Source: an uncultured Carboxylicivirga sp.
GTDB taxonomy: Bacteria; Bacteroidota; Bacteroidia; Bacteroidales; Marinilabiliaceae
NCBI GenBank assembly: GCA_947503525.1
Contig: CANNEA010000003.1
Span: 62,001 to 126,000, forward strand
Direction of reading: 5' to 3'
DNA length: 64,000 nt
Numbering within the stretch: position 1 is the first letter of the stretch; each line of letters begins with the position of its first letter. The notes beneath the pieces are model-generated. The model was not told the DNA's origin. It made no database searches and saw only the letters and a program-made list of their open reading frames with translations. Position numbers and translations under genes: made by a program. Positions 10,135-18,603 of this stretch are shown piece after piece.

Positions 10135-12399
10135 ATGAATTGGTTAAAACAAAGAAGTGGTCTATTTTTGGTAGTGTTACTACTTATTGGCCTGTTAACA
10201 TCCTGTATAGAATCGCATCAGCTTAAAAAACGGTTCGTAAATCCACCCAATCAGTTTAAACCGATGCCTTTTTGGCATATTAACGGCGAATTAACCAAAG
10301 ATGGCATCAGACGTCAGCTCAAAGATGCCAGAGATTTAGCCGGATTTACTGGTGTGAGTCTTTTACCATTAGCTTCAAATGGCAAGAAGAAAGGAACAAG
10401 CCCAAAGTTTTTAACTGAAGAATATTTTCAGCGCTATCAAGATTTGATTGATGCAGCACAAGAATTACATATGGAGGTTATTTTATACGACGATAATGAC
10501 TTTCCAAGTGGAATGGCAGGAGGTAGGATGGAAAAGCATCATTCTGCTTATACCATGAAACGACTCGATTTGATTGAAAAAGAAATAAAAGGGCCACAAT
10601 TATTTAGTGATACCATTCCTGGTATACAATTGATGTCTGCTGTGGCGATGAATACCTCAACTCTTGAGAGAGTGGAATTAAGTGGATACGTAAATAATAT
10701 GCAGCTAAGGTGGCCGGTTCCGGAAGGTAACTGGAAGATTATGTTATTCCCATTGATGAAAGATAGTTTTCATAAAAAATACTTATGTGTTGATTTTATG
10801 GATACAGTGGCAGTGCGACATATGATCGAGAATACCTATGACAAATATTACCAGCGTTTTGGAAAATACTTTGGTAATACCATTAAGATGACCTTTTTCG
10901 ATGATGTTGGATTTTGGAGGCATCCACGTAGTTGGACTGCTAGGTTTAACGATAAATTTGAAGAGCTTAATGGTTTCGACCCTCGTCCTTTTTATCCGGC
11001 TTTATGGTTTGATATTGGACCAGACACAGAAGCTGTTCGTAATGCCTTTTTTGTAACCAGAGCCGAGTTACTTGCTGAAGGCTTCCCAAAATTGGTAGGA
11101 GAATGGGCTGCAAAGCATAAGGTACAAGATACTGGTCATCCTCCCGGGAATTATGATCCTACTCCCATTGATATGAACGGGGATATTTTTAAGTTTTATC
11201 GACATACAGCAATACCTTTAACAGATGATATTATTAGTTACGAATTTGGAAAAGATGGACATAAACTGGTTAGCTCAGCGGCCGATTTCTACGATAAACC
11301 TATTGTAGCAACAGAGGTGTATGGCGCCTATCGTGAAGCTGAGTTTGATTCTTTAATGTTGTACCGTTCGGTAATGGACTTATATACTAGGGGTGTAAAT
11401 TTAATTATTCCACACGGCATGTGGTATGATCCTAATAAGGTTTATATTCAGCCACTAGTATCTCCATATAGTAAAAAAATTGCATCGGCATTGCCATCCT
11501 ATTCTGATTTTATTGGGAGAACGAGTATGATGTTACGAGGAGGGCGCCGAGTAAGTGAAATTGGAGTTTTATATCCTTTTGAAGAATTAGCAGGTTGGTT
11601 TAGGTTTGATAATCCAGACAGTGTCAGACAAGGGTTTTATGTGTCGCCGGTGACAGATTATATGAACATTAGTAATTGGTTAACGAATGATATACGTAGA
11701 GACTTTACTTTTATTCATCCGGAATTGTTTTTAGATGAAAAATATAAAATTCTTGATGGCGAAGTGTTGCTGGCCAACCGGGAGAACCAGCAGAAATATC
11801 ATACCATTGTAATGACAGGTAGTAAGATTGTATCATACAAAACCTTAAAAAAACTTCAAGAGTTTTACATGAGTGGAGGGACACTAATTGCAACTACAGA
11901 ATTGCCATTCAAATCTTCTGAACTTGGTCAGGATGATGAGGTCATTAAAATAATAAAGGAAATGTTTGGCATAGATCCGCTCAATCAAGATTCTTGTGAT
12001 GAAGTAGTCCTGTCGAAAAATGATGTAAATGGTAAAGCTCTTTTCCTACCTAATCCGAATGTGGAGTTATTGACTACTGTTTTTGAGAAGAACACTGATT
12101 TGCCGGATGTGTGGTTTGCTAATCATGTTAAAAGTAATGGTGGTATTGGTAAATTTAACTATATCCATAAAGTGAATAATGGTAGGGATATTTATTATTT
12201 CACCAATTCAAGCGATCAGGAAATTAATACAGAAGTGACCTTTAAGGGGCGCTTAGAACTTGACAACTGGAATCCTCATAATGGTTCATTTACCGATATT
12301 GATTATATCAATTATTCGCAGAAAGATGGCCAGTACTTCACAACTTGTAGTTTGAACCTTAATCCGGTTAGTTCAACCTTTTATGTCACTACAAAGTAG
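10135..12399 (+). CDS. GH106-like glycoside hydrolase (putative alpha-L-rhamnosidase), lipoprotein
   Basis: The 754-residue protein starts with a lipoprotein signal (LLIGLLTSC). The body resembles the GH106 alpha-L-rhamnosidase group: PMPFWHINGELTKDGIRRQL near residue 45, a (beta/alpha)8 segment with LYDDNDFPSGMAGG (about 118-131), KMTFFDDVGFW (about 249-259) and PIVATEVYGAY (about 395-405). Canonical GH106 members carry WWHWMNG and YDE-WPSG-AGG in the same order. This is therefore a divergent relative, and the catalytic residues cannot be assigned with certainty. Rhamnose release fits the adjacent GH78 and rhamnose mutarotase genes. It is the first gene of a two-gene unit behind candidate operator A. 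Its partner starts 79 bp downstream. Confidence 0.65.
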   Translation: MNWLKQRSGLFLVVLLLIGLLTSCIESHQLKKRFVNPPNQFKPMPFWHINGELTKDGIRRQLKDARDLAGFTGVSLLPLASNGKKKGTSPKFLTEEYFQRYQDLIDAAQELHMEVILYDDNDFPSGMAGGRMEKHHSAYTMKRLDLIEKEIKGPQLFSDTIPGIQLMSAVAMNTSTLERVELSGYVNNMQLRWPVPEGNWKIMLFPLMKDSFHKKYLCVDFMDTVAVRHMIENTYDKYYQRFGKYFGNTIKMTFFDDVGFWRHPRSWTARFNDKFEELNGFDPRPFYPALWFDIGPDTEAVRNAFFVTRAELLAEGFPKLVGEWAAKHKVQDTGHPPGNYDPTPIDMNGDIFKFYRHTAIPLTDDIISYEFGKDGHKLVSSAADFYDKPIVATEVYGAYREAEFDSLMLYRSVMDLYTRGVNLIIPHGMWYDPNKVYIQPLVSPYSKKIASALPSYSDFIGRTSMMLRGGRRVSEIGVLYPFEELAGWFRFDNPDSVRQGFYVSPVTDYMNISNWLTNDIRRDFTFIHPELFLDEKYKILDGEVLLANRENQQKYHTIVMTGSKIVSYKTLKKLQEFYMSGGTLIATTELPFKSSELGQDDEVIKIIKEMFGIDPLNQDSCDEVVLSKNDVNGKALFLPNPNVELLTTVFEKNTDLPDVWFANHVKSNGGIGKFNYIHKVNNGRDIYYFTNSSDQEINTEVTFKGRLELDNWNPHNGSFTDIDYINYSQKDGQYFTTCSLNLNPVSSTFYVTTK

Positions 12400-12478
12400 A
12401 AAAACTTGACGAAGTTGGTTGTAAAACATTGCATGAAGCTATTTTAAGGTTGATATTGAAGTAGATAATAAATAAAGA

Positions 12479-14404
12479 ATGAAGCGAAGACATTTTATAA
12501 AAAATATGACTCTGGGCAGTGTATTAGCTGGCTTGCCTATTGGTGGACTTTTGACCTCAGGTTGTACCTATAATTCTACTCAGCAAGATGAATTCAGGCA
12601 ACTTGTTAAAACCTTGTTGGCCGACTGGTGCGATGGGATGCTTAAGCATCAAATTATCGATCCTGAAAACCTCCAACAACATGGCGCTTTGGGCTGTCCA
12701 TCGTGCGATCATATTCATGGCAGATGTATGGATGCTGTGTATCCATTTTTATACATGGCCGATGAAACAGGTGAAGCCAAATATCTAAAAGCAGCTAAGT
12801 TGGTGATGGAATGGGCAGAGAATAATGTTTCTCAGGCTGATGGCAGTTGGACGGTTATACCTAATCCGAAATCATGGAAAGGCATAAGCGTATTTGGTGC
12901 AATAGCTTTAGGGGAAGCTATACACTACCATGGTCATATGCTGGATAAGGAAACACTTGATAGATGGACGCGGCGCTTGGGCTTGGTGGCTGAATTTATT
13001 TATAATACGTTTACTATCAACTTTACCAATGTTAACTATGGATTTACTGCGGTTTATGGTTTGCATTTAATGGGTAAAGTGTTACACAATCCAAAGTATA
13101 CAAATCGTAGTAAGGAGTTGGCAAAAGATGTAAAAAACTATTTTACGCAACCCAATTTTTTGCTTTGGGGAGAGGCTAAACCAATTGATAAAAAAAGTGC
13201 CAAAAATCTATATGGTGTCGATTTAGGCTATAATGTTGAAGAGTCCTTAAACAGCATTGTTCTGTATGCTCTTGAGGAGAATGACAATGAATTATTGGAG
13301 CTGCTGGATAAATCACTAGCTGGCCATATGGAGTTTTTGTTGCCTGATGGAGCCTGGGATAATACCTGGGGTACCCGTCACAATAAATGGAGTTATTGGG
13401 GAAGTCGCACAACTGATGGAAGTCAGATTGCCTACGGAATGATGGCAAGACGTAATCCTGCTTTTGGTCGTGTGGCATTCGAAAATACAAGACTTCTGCA
13501 GCAATGCACGGCTGAAGGCCTTCTGCATGGCGGACCACATTATATTTCTCATGGAATTAAGCCATGTATCCATCATACCTTTGCCCATGCCAAGCCCTTA
13601 GCTTCACTTTTGGATGCAGGTAATAAATTGCCTAAAATTTCAAGACGTATTCAATTGCCAGCAGAAACCAATTACGGGGTTAAAGAATTTCCTGAAATAT
13701 CAACCTGGCTGATTTCAAATGGTGTGTGGCGAGGTACTGTTACCAGTTACGATGCCTTGTATCATAAAACCAAACCTGTGCAGCAGGCAACAGGTGGAGC
13801 TCTTTCCATGCTTTATCATCATAAAGTGGGCTTATTGTTTGCCGCTAGTATGGCCCGATATATTATTGTAGAAAAGAATAATCAACAGGTATATGATGGG
13901 GAGGATTTTGCCTTGACACCACGCGTGGAAATAAGCACGGGGGATAAATGGTTTACCAACTTATATGATTTGGAGGCTAAAGTAGATTATTCGGTGTTCA
14001 ATAATAAGATCTCATTTAAGGTTGATACTAAATTACAAGACGAAAACAGAGAACTATTACCTAATGAGGAGTCTGCATTTGGCTTGTCCTATAAGTTCTC
14101 ACCCGAAGAACTTGAAATAAGTGCCAGTAGAACTGTGAATAATATTACTTTAAATGATCAGGCAAGCTTGGTTCTTCCATTAGCTTCAACCAATAACCAG
14201 AAAGTAATTCAATCGACACCAACTAAAATTGAAATTCATAAACCAGAGGGGGTAGTGGTTATGGAAAGTAATGTGCCGCTTTGGATTAAGCCAATGCCTA
14301 AAGGACGCGCTTTCAATTTGGTTCCAGGGATAGAAGCTGTACCCGTTTATGCGAAGTTTGATGGTGATAAGGATAAAGTAACCGTTACCATTCGTGTGGA
14401 GTAA
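12479..14404 (+). CDS. (alpha/alpha)6-barrel glycosidase-like protein, GH154-like
   Basis: The N-terminus has RR-x-F-I-K followed by a hydrophobic stretch and a lipobox (LLTSGC), so it may be exported by Tat and lipid-anchored. The body is helical with the features of an (alpha/alpha)6 barrel: GCPSCDHIHGRCMDAVYPFLYMA (split here as GCPSCDHIHGR then MDAVYPFLYMA), DGSWTVIPNPKSWKGI, GAWDNTWGTRHNKWSYWGSR and PCIHHTFAHAK. A C-terminal beta-sandwich follows. I associate this with the GH154 beta-glucuronidase group, but only by general pattern. No GH88 or GH105 unsaturated-uronyl hydrolase is seen in the window, so this gene is a candidate for uronic-acid removal after lyase action. That function is inference. 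Confidence 0.5.
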   Translation: MKRRHFIKNMTLGSVLAGLPIGGLLTSGCTYNSTQQDEFRQLVKTLLADWCDGMLKHQIIDPENLQQHGALGCPSCDHIHGRCMDAVYPFLYMADETGEAKYLKAAKLVMEWAENNVSQADGSWTVIPNPKSWKGISVFGAIALGEAIHYHGHMLDKETLDRWTRRLGLVAEFIYNTFTINFTNVNYGFTAVYGLHLMGKVLHNPKYTNRSKELAKDVKNYFTQPNFLLWGEAKPIDKKSAKNLYGVDLGYNVEESLNSIVLYALEENDNELLELLDKSLAGHMEFLLPDGAWDNTWGTRHNKWSYWGSRTTDGSQIAYGMMARRNPAFGRVAFENTRLLQQCTAEGLLHGGPHYISHGIKPCIHHTFAHAKPLASLLDAGNKLPKISRRIQLPAETNYGVKEFPEISTWLISNGVWRGTVTSYDALYHKTKPVQQATGGALSMLYHHKVGLLFAASMARYIIVEKNNQQVYDGEDFALTPRVEISTGDKWFTNLYDLEAKVDYSVFNNKISFKVDTKLQDENRELLPNEESAFGLSYKFSPEELEISASRTVNNITLNDQASLVLPLASTNNQKVIQSTPTKIEIHKPEGVVVMESNVPLWIKPMPKGRAFNLVPGIEAVPVYAKFDGDKDKVTVTIRVE

Positions 14405-14531
14405 TATTGTTTTCACTACTAATACTGTTCTAAGCTGGTTAATGAGATAAAGCATTTAATTTTTAGCTAAATTAAATGTGACACATTTTTTCATTTTTTA
14501 GACTATGCGAATTGAAACAGGCAATAATTAA

Positions 14532-14583
14532 TGAACAAATGTCTCAAATTAGAATTTTTGTTCATTTATGAGGAATTTGTTCA
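14532..14583 (+). promoter_or_regulatory. Candidate PUL operator B: motif plus 19-bp-spaced direct repeat
   Basis: On the minus strand 14546-14532 reads TGAGACATTTGTTCA, a match to TGMRACATNTGTTCA. On the plus strand TTTTGTTCA (14556-14564) and ATTTGTTCA (14575-14583) are 19 bp apart, the same spacing as in operator A. The array lies 133-184 bp before the GH3 start codon. The rest of the 311-bp spacer is AT-rich and contains no gene. Confidence 0.55.
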
Positions 14584-14715
14584 AGAATGTGATTGCAGAA
14601 TGATGTTTAAATTCTATTTGAGCAACTTTCTTTACTGTAACATTTAATAATTAGTTGAATTAAGCTAATTAGGTAAAAGTAATAGTAAAGCATTAAAGGA
14701 TAAATTAGTTTAATC

Positions 14716-16971
14716 ATGAAAAAAATTCTAATCATATTTATTTGGGCTCTTATCTTGAGCTCTTGTAGTAAGTCAGATATCGAAATATACAAGAAAAAAG
14801 AAGCGCCTATCGAGGATAGAGTCAAGGATCTTCTTTCGCGTATGACGCTGGAAGAAAAAGTGGGGCAGATGCGCATGTTTCATGCACAGATAGGTGTTGA
14901 TATTGATGAGAATGATAAACTAGTGTTGTCTGATAAGGTTATTGAGAAACTCAAAATAGGTATTGGAGGAATCAAAAACCCAGGCGAACACAATACGCCT
15001 GTTAGAGCAGCTATCTTAAATAATCAGTTGCAAAAGCACATTGTTGATAACAACCGTTTGGGTATTCCTGCTTTCTTTGTTACGGAATCGTATAATGGAG
15101 TGGATGCTGAAGGCTGCACAAGTTTTGGTCGTCCTATTAATATGGCTTCAACTTTTAATCGTGATTTGGTTAAGCAAGTATATGATGCGGTTGGGCGAGA
15201 AGCACGCCTGCGCGGTTTGCATCTAACACATTCGCCAGAAGCCGATATTGTACGCGACCCGCGTTTTGGTCGTATGAGTGAAGCGTTTAGTGAGGATACT
15301 TACCTGACTGCCGAAATGATAAAGTGTGCCGTAACAGGTATGCAGGGTGATTATGATGGTTTGAGTAGCACACACATCGGTGCGGTAGCCAAGCATTTTG
15401 CTGGTTATGCACAAGTATCAGGAGGTACTAATTTTGCTGCAATAGAAATTTCACCTCGAACTTTGATTGATGAAATTTTCCCTCCTTTCGAAGCAGCAGT
15501 AAAAGATGCCAAGACTCTTGGAATAATGGCTTCTCATGGAGATATTAACGGGGTGGCCAGTCATGCCAATCCATGGTTATTAACTGAGGTGTTACGCGAA
15601 GAGTGGGGCTTTAAAGGTTATGTTGTATCTGATGCTAATGATGTTGGACGTTTACATTACTTTATGAAAGTAGCAGAAACGCCCGAACAAGCCGTTGAAT
15701 TAGGTTTAAAAGCAGGTGTTGATGTTGATTTATATGCCGAAGATGCCTATGCGCTTTTACCTGAAATGGCAAAGAAAGATCCTTCATTAATGCAATACAT
15801 TGATCAAGCAGCAAGTCGAGTTCTAAGAACAAAATTTATTCTTGGTTTATTTGACAATCCATATATTGATGTTGATAAGGTTGCTCCGGCGGTACGTTCA
15901 GAAAAGAATCTGCAACTGGCTTTAGAAACAGATAGAGAATCCATCATCTTACTTAAGAATGATAATATATTACCACTTAATGCCGGTGTAATAAAAAAAG
16001 TAGCTTTAGTTGGTCCATTGTACAATGAGCAAATAAAAACAGATTTTGAAAGCATCACTGGAAAAACGGTTAGTTATGTTGGTGAAAGAGGATACGACCT
16101 GACTAATGGAGTAGGTGGCATTCCACAATTAACAACGGAGAAAGAGCAATTAGAAGGGATTAATAAAATTGTTAACACTTCTAAAGGTGCTGATATAATT
16201 GTTTTGCTTGCCGGAGGTGATGAGTTCACAGCTAAAGAAGGATTTTTTAATAATGCATTTGGCGACAGAGATAATATTGATCCGGTTGGCTTGCAAGATG
16301 AATTACTTCTGAAGCTCAAAAAGCTGGGTAAGCCTGTTGTGGTTGTGTTAAAGCACCGTCGTACGTTGTCAATCAATACATTTGCAGAACAAGCCGACGC
16401 AGTTGTTGATTGTTGGGACTTAAGTGAGCAGGGTAATATTGCTATCGCCGAAGTGTTATTTGGAAAAGTTAATCCTTCAGGTAAATCGCCTGTTACTGTG
16501 CCTGTTTCGATTGGACAGCTGCCATTTCATTACAGCCAAAAAGAAATTAATTTTAAGAAAGGCTATTTGTTTGCCAAAAACGAACCGCTTTATCCGTTTG
16601 GATATGGTTTGAGTTATACTTCATTTGAGTATCAAAACATGGAGTTATCCGATACAATTATGTCCGATAATTCTACTATCAAAGCTAGCATTACGGTCAA
16701 AAATACAGGAGATATAAAGGGCAAGGAAGTGGTTCAGCTATATGTCAAAGATTTATATGGATCGGTTGTGCGCCCTATGCAGGAATTAAAGGGTTTTGAA
16801 AAAGTTGAACTTGAGGCAGGAGAAAGCCAGGTTGTTTCTTTCGAAATTACACCAGAAATGCTTGCTTTTACGGGTTTAGATATGACAAAAAAGGTTGAAA
16901 AGGGAGCATTTGAAGTGAGAATAGGTAGTTCATGTACTTCATTTGATAGTCTGGGTTTTAATGTAAAATAG
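14716..16971 (+). CDS. GH3 beta-glycosidase (beta-glucosidase/beta-xylosidase-like), lipoprotein
   Basis: The 751-residue GH3 enzyme has a lipoprotein signal (LILSSC). Its three domains are the TIM-like barrel (about 35-375), the alpha/beta sandwich (about 395-620) and a C-terminal fibronectin-III-like domain (about 650-750). The nucleophile is Asp306 in VVSDANDVGR, the position of the usual SDW motif; here Trp is replaced by Ala. KHFAGY and SHGDINGV fit the barrel. It should remove terminal beta-linked glucose or xylose. Xylose is the expected substrate if the polymer is ulvan. It heads a transcript behind operator B; the next gene starts 15 bp later. Confidence 0.9.
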   Translation: MKKILIIFIWALILSSCSKSDIEIYKKKEAPIEDRVKDLLSRMTLEEKVGQMRMFHAQIGVDIDENDKLVLSDKVIEKLKIGIGGIKNPGEHNTPVRAAILNNQLQKHIVDNNRLGIPAFFVTESYNGVDAEGCTSFGRPINMASTFNRDLVKQVYDAVGREARLRGLHLTHSPEADIVRDPRFGRMSEAFSEDTYLTAEMIKCAVTGMQGDYDGLSSTHIGAVAKHFAGYAQVSGGTNFAAIEISPRTLIDEIFPPFEAAVKDAKTLGIMASHGDINGVASHANPWLLTEVLREEWGFKGYVVSDANDVGRLHYFMKVAETPEQAVELGLKAGVDVDLYAEDAYALLPEMAKKDPSLMQYIDQAASRVLRTKFILGLFDNPYIDVDKVAPAVRSEKNLQLALETDRESIILLKNDNILPLNAGVIKKVALVGPLYNEQIKTDFESITGKTVSYVGERGYDLTNGVGGIPQLTTEKEQLEGINKIVNTSKGADIIVLLAGGDEFTAKEGFFNNAFGDRDNIDPVGLQDELLLKLKKLGKPVVVVLKHRRTLSINTFAEQADAVVDCWDLSEQGNIAIAEVLFGKVNPSGKSPVTVPVSIGQLPFHYSQKEINFKKGYLFAKNEPLYPFGYGLSYTSFEYQNMELSDTIMSDNSTIKASITVKNTGDIKGKEVVQLYVKDLYGSVVRPMQELKGFEKVELEAGESQVVSFEITPEMLAFTGLDMTKKVEKGAFEVRIGSSCTSFDSLGFNVK

Positions 16972-16986
16972 GATGTGCTTCATATT

Positions 16987-17970
16987 ATGAAAACAAAAAT
17001 ACAGGCAAGAATAAAAATTTATTTTACCGCAATTTTAATAGCATCTTCATTGCTATTAAATAGTGCGGTAGCACAAGGTGTTTATGAAGAAAATAACTCT
17101 ATTGTTGTTGTTGAGGTAGAATCGGCACCAATTATTACAGGTTGGAGCTCAGGTAATACAACTGTTGAAGGAAAAGAGATAACATATTATTTTAATCATG
17201 TTCAGGATTACTTTAGCACTCCAGGTAATCATACCCTTGAATATAAAGTTAAAATCAATAACACAGGAACTTATCGTTTTCAATGGCATTGTAAAGTGGG
17301 TGAAGGTACAAGTGCAACTGAAGCTAACGATTCATGGTTAAAAATCCCTGACGCAGATGATTTTTATGCTGAAAAAATGCCAGGTTCAACTATTGGAGAC
17401 GAACCAATAGGGAACATTGTGCATCCTAAGGGAGTGTGTACTGACGATTGTCCAGAAGGAGCTGGTAAGTTAGGGTGGTTTAAAGTTTATAGTAATGGAA
17501 CTACTGATTGGAGTTGGCGCTCAAGTACCTATGATAGGGATCCTCATGCTATTTTTGCTAAATTTAATTCACCAGGAACCTATACCGTTCAAATATCTGC
17601 CAGGTCAAAGCATCATTTCTTAAATCGTTTTGTAATGTATGACCCAAATGTCTATAGCGAAAGTGAAGCTACTGATTTATCTTTGAGCGAAAGCGGTTTT
17701 GTTGGTACTCGTATCTCAAATCCATTATTGGGTCTTATGGATGTATATCCAAATCCGGCTTCAACTTATATTGAATTAAACTCCAAAAATAATGTTTTTG
17801 TGAGGTATGAAATATTAAATATTAGTGGTAAAGTGGTGTTGAATGGAGCTCTTGCAAATTCATTACAAAGAGTTAATATTAGTTCAATTATAGACGGTAT
17901 TTATTTTCTGAGATGTTTTGATGCTAATGGAATTGGCAAGTCAACACGTCTATTAAAGAGAGCTAAATAG
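16987..17970 (+). CDS. T9SS-secreted putative polysaccharide-binding protein
   Basis: I place the start at the ATG 16987 rather than the GTG at 16975, because it directly precedes a clean signal peptide (ending SAVAQG). Residues about 30-215 form one beta-rich domain with aromatic patches (GTYRFQWHCKVG, DWSWRSSTYDRD, PGTYTVQISARSKHHFLNRF) reminiscent of CBM6-like modules. No catalytic motif is visible. The last 75 residues are a type A T9SS sorting domain (VYPNPASTYIEL, GIYFLRCF, lysine-rich end), so the protein should cross the outer membrane and be released or anchored. It is co-transcribed with the GH3 gene (15 bp). It is probably a substrate-capture accessory protein. Confidence 0.7.
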   Translation: MKTKIQARIKIYFTAILIASSLLLNSAVAQGVYEENNSIVVVEVESAPIITGWSSGNTTVEGKEITYYFNHVQDYFSTPGNHTLEYKVKINNTGTYRFQWHCKVGEGTSATEANDSWLKIPDADDFYAEKMPGSTIGDEPIGNIVHPKGVCTDDCPEGAGKLGWFKVYSNGTTDWSWRSSTYDRDPHAIFAKFNSPGTYTVQISARSKHHFLNRFVMYDPNVYSESEATDLSLSESGFVGTRISNPLLGLMDVYPNPASTYIELNSKNNVFVRYEILNISGKVVLNGALANSLQRVNISSIIDGIYFLRCFDANGIGKSTRLLKRAK

Positions 17971-18164
17971 AGTCTGGACATAAACTAACTGTTTGAAATA
18001 TAACATTTAAATACGAGGCTTGAGATATCGTAAAAATCAAGGAGTTGACTTTTGTAAATGACTGTTTTTATGATGAGCATAACGAAGTAGTTCATTTCTA
18101 GACGAACAATAATTAGTTTACTAAAGTATCTTAGTAGAATACCTAATATTTAGTTTAAAAAATA

Positions 18165-18179
18165 TGAAACATACATGTA
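18165..18179 (+). promoter_or_regulatory. Weak partial copy of the PUL motif
   Basis: TGAAACATACATGTA shares the left half (TGAAACAT) with the motif before SusC but lacks TGTTCA. It sits 83 bp before the rhamnose mutarotase gene in a 291-bp AT-rich spacer with no other feature. Confidence 0.2.
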
Positions 18180-18261
18180 AAATTTAATTATCAATTTTTG
18201 ACAAAGGTGGATGATTAAATTTTCTTGAGAGTTTTGTGCAATAAATAAAAATTATAAGCGC

Positions 18262-18576
18262 ATGAAAAGAGTAGCTTTTAAAATGCATTTAAACGCAGGG
18301 CAGAAGGAGACATATATAAAACGACACGATGAAATTTGGCCCGAATTAAAGCTGTTGTTGAATGAAGCGGGAGTGAGTGAGTATTCTATTTTTCTTGATG
18401 AAGAAACCAATACTTTATTTGCGTTTCAGAAAGTGAGCGGAGAAGGTGGGTCGCAGGAACTTGGAAAAACAGACATTGTTCAAAAATGGTGGAAGTTTAT
18501 GGCCGACGTTATGAAAACGAACCCAGATAATTCACCTGTTTCAACTGAGCTCGAGGAAGTTTTTTACATGGACTAA
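18262..18576 (+). CDS. rhaM: L-rhamnose mutarotase
   Basis: The 104-residue protein matches the small dimeric RhaM family along its whole length: MKRVAFKMHLNAGQKETY, YIKRHDEIWPEL, VSEYSIFLDEETNTLFAF and VQKWWKFMADVM. It interconverts the alpha and beta anomers of L-rhamnose in the cytoplasm, ready for the isomerase. There is no signal peptide, in keeping with that role. It lies 27 bp before the sulfatase-GH78 gene. It is the clearest evidence in the window that L-rhamnose is a main product of this PUL. Confidence 0.95.
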   Translation: MKRVAFKMHLNAGQKETYIKRHDEIWPELKLLLNEAGVSEYSIFLDEETNTLFAFQKVSGEGGSQELGKTDIVQKWWKFMADVMKTNPDNSPVSTELEEVFYMD

Positions 18577-18603
18577 TGGCCGTTATTTTAAAGTTAACTA
18601 GAA

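Noticed and set aside
13176-13588. Two overlapping minus-strand ORFs inside the (alpha/alpha)6-barrel gene
   Set aside because: They are His/Ser-rich shadows of a conserved coding region in the other strand.
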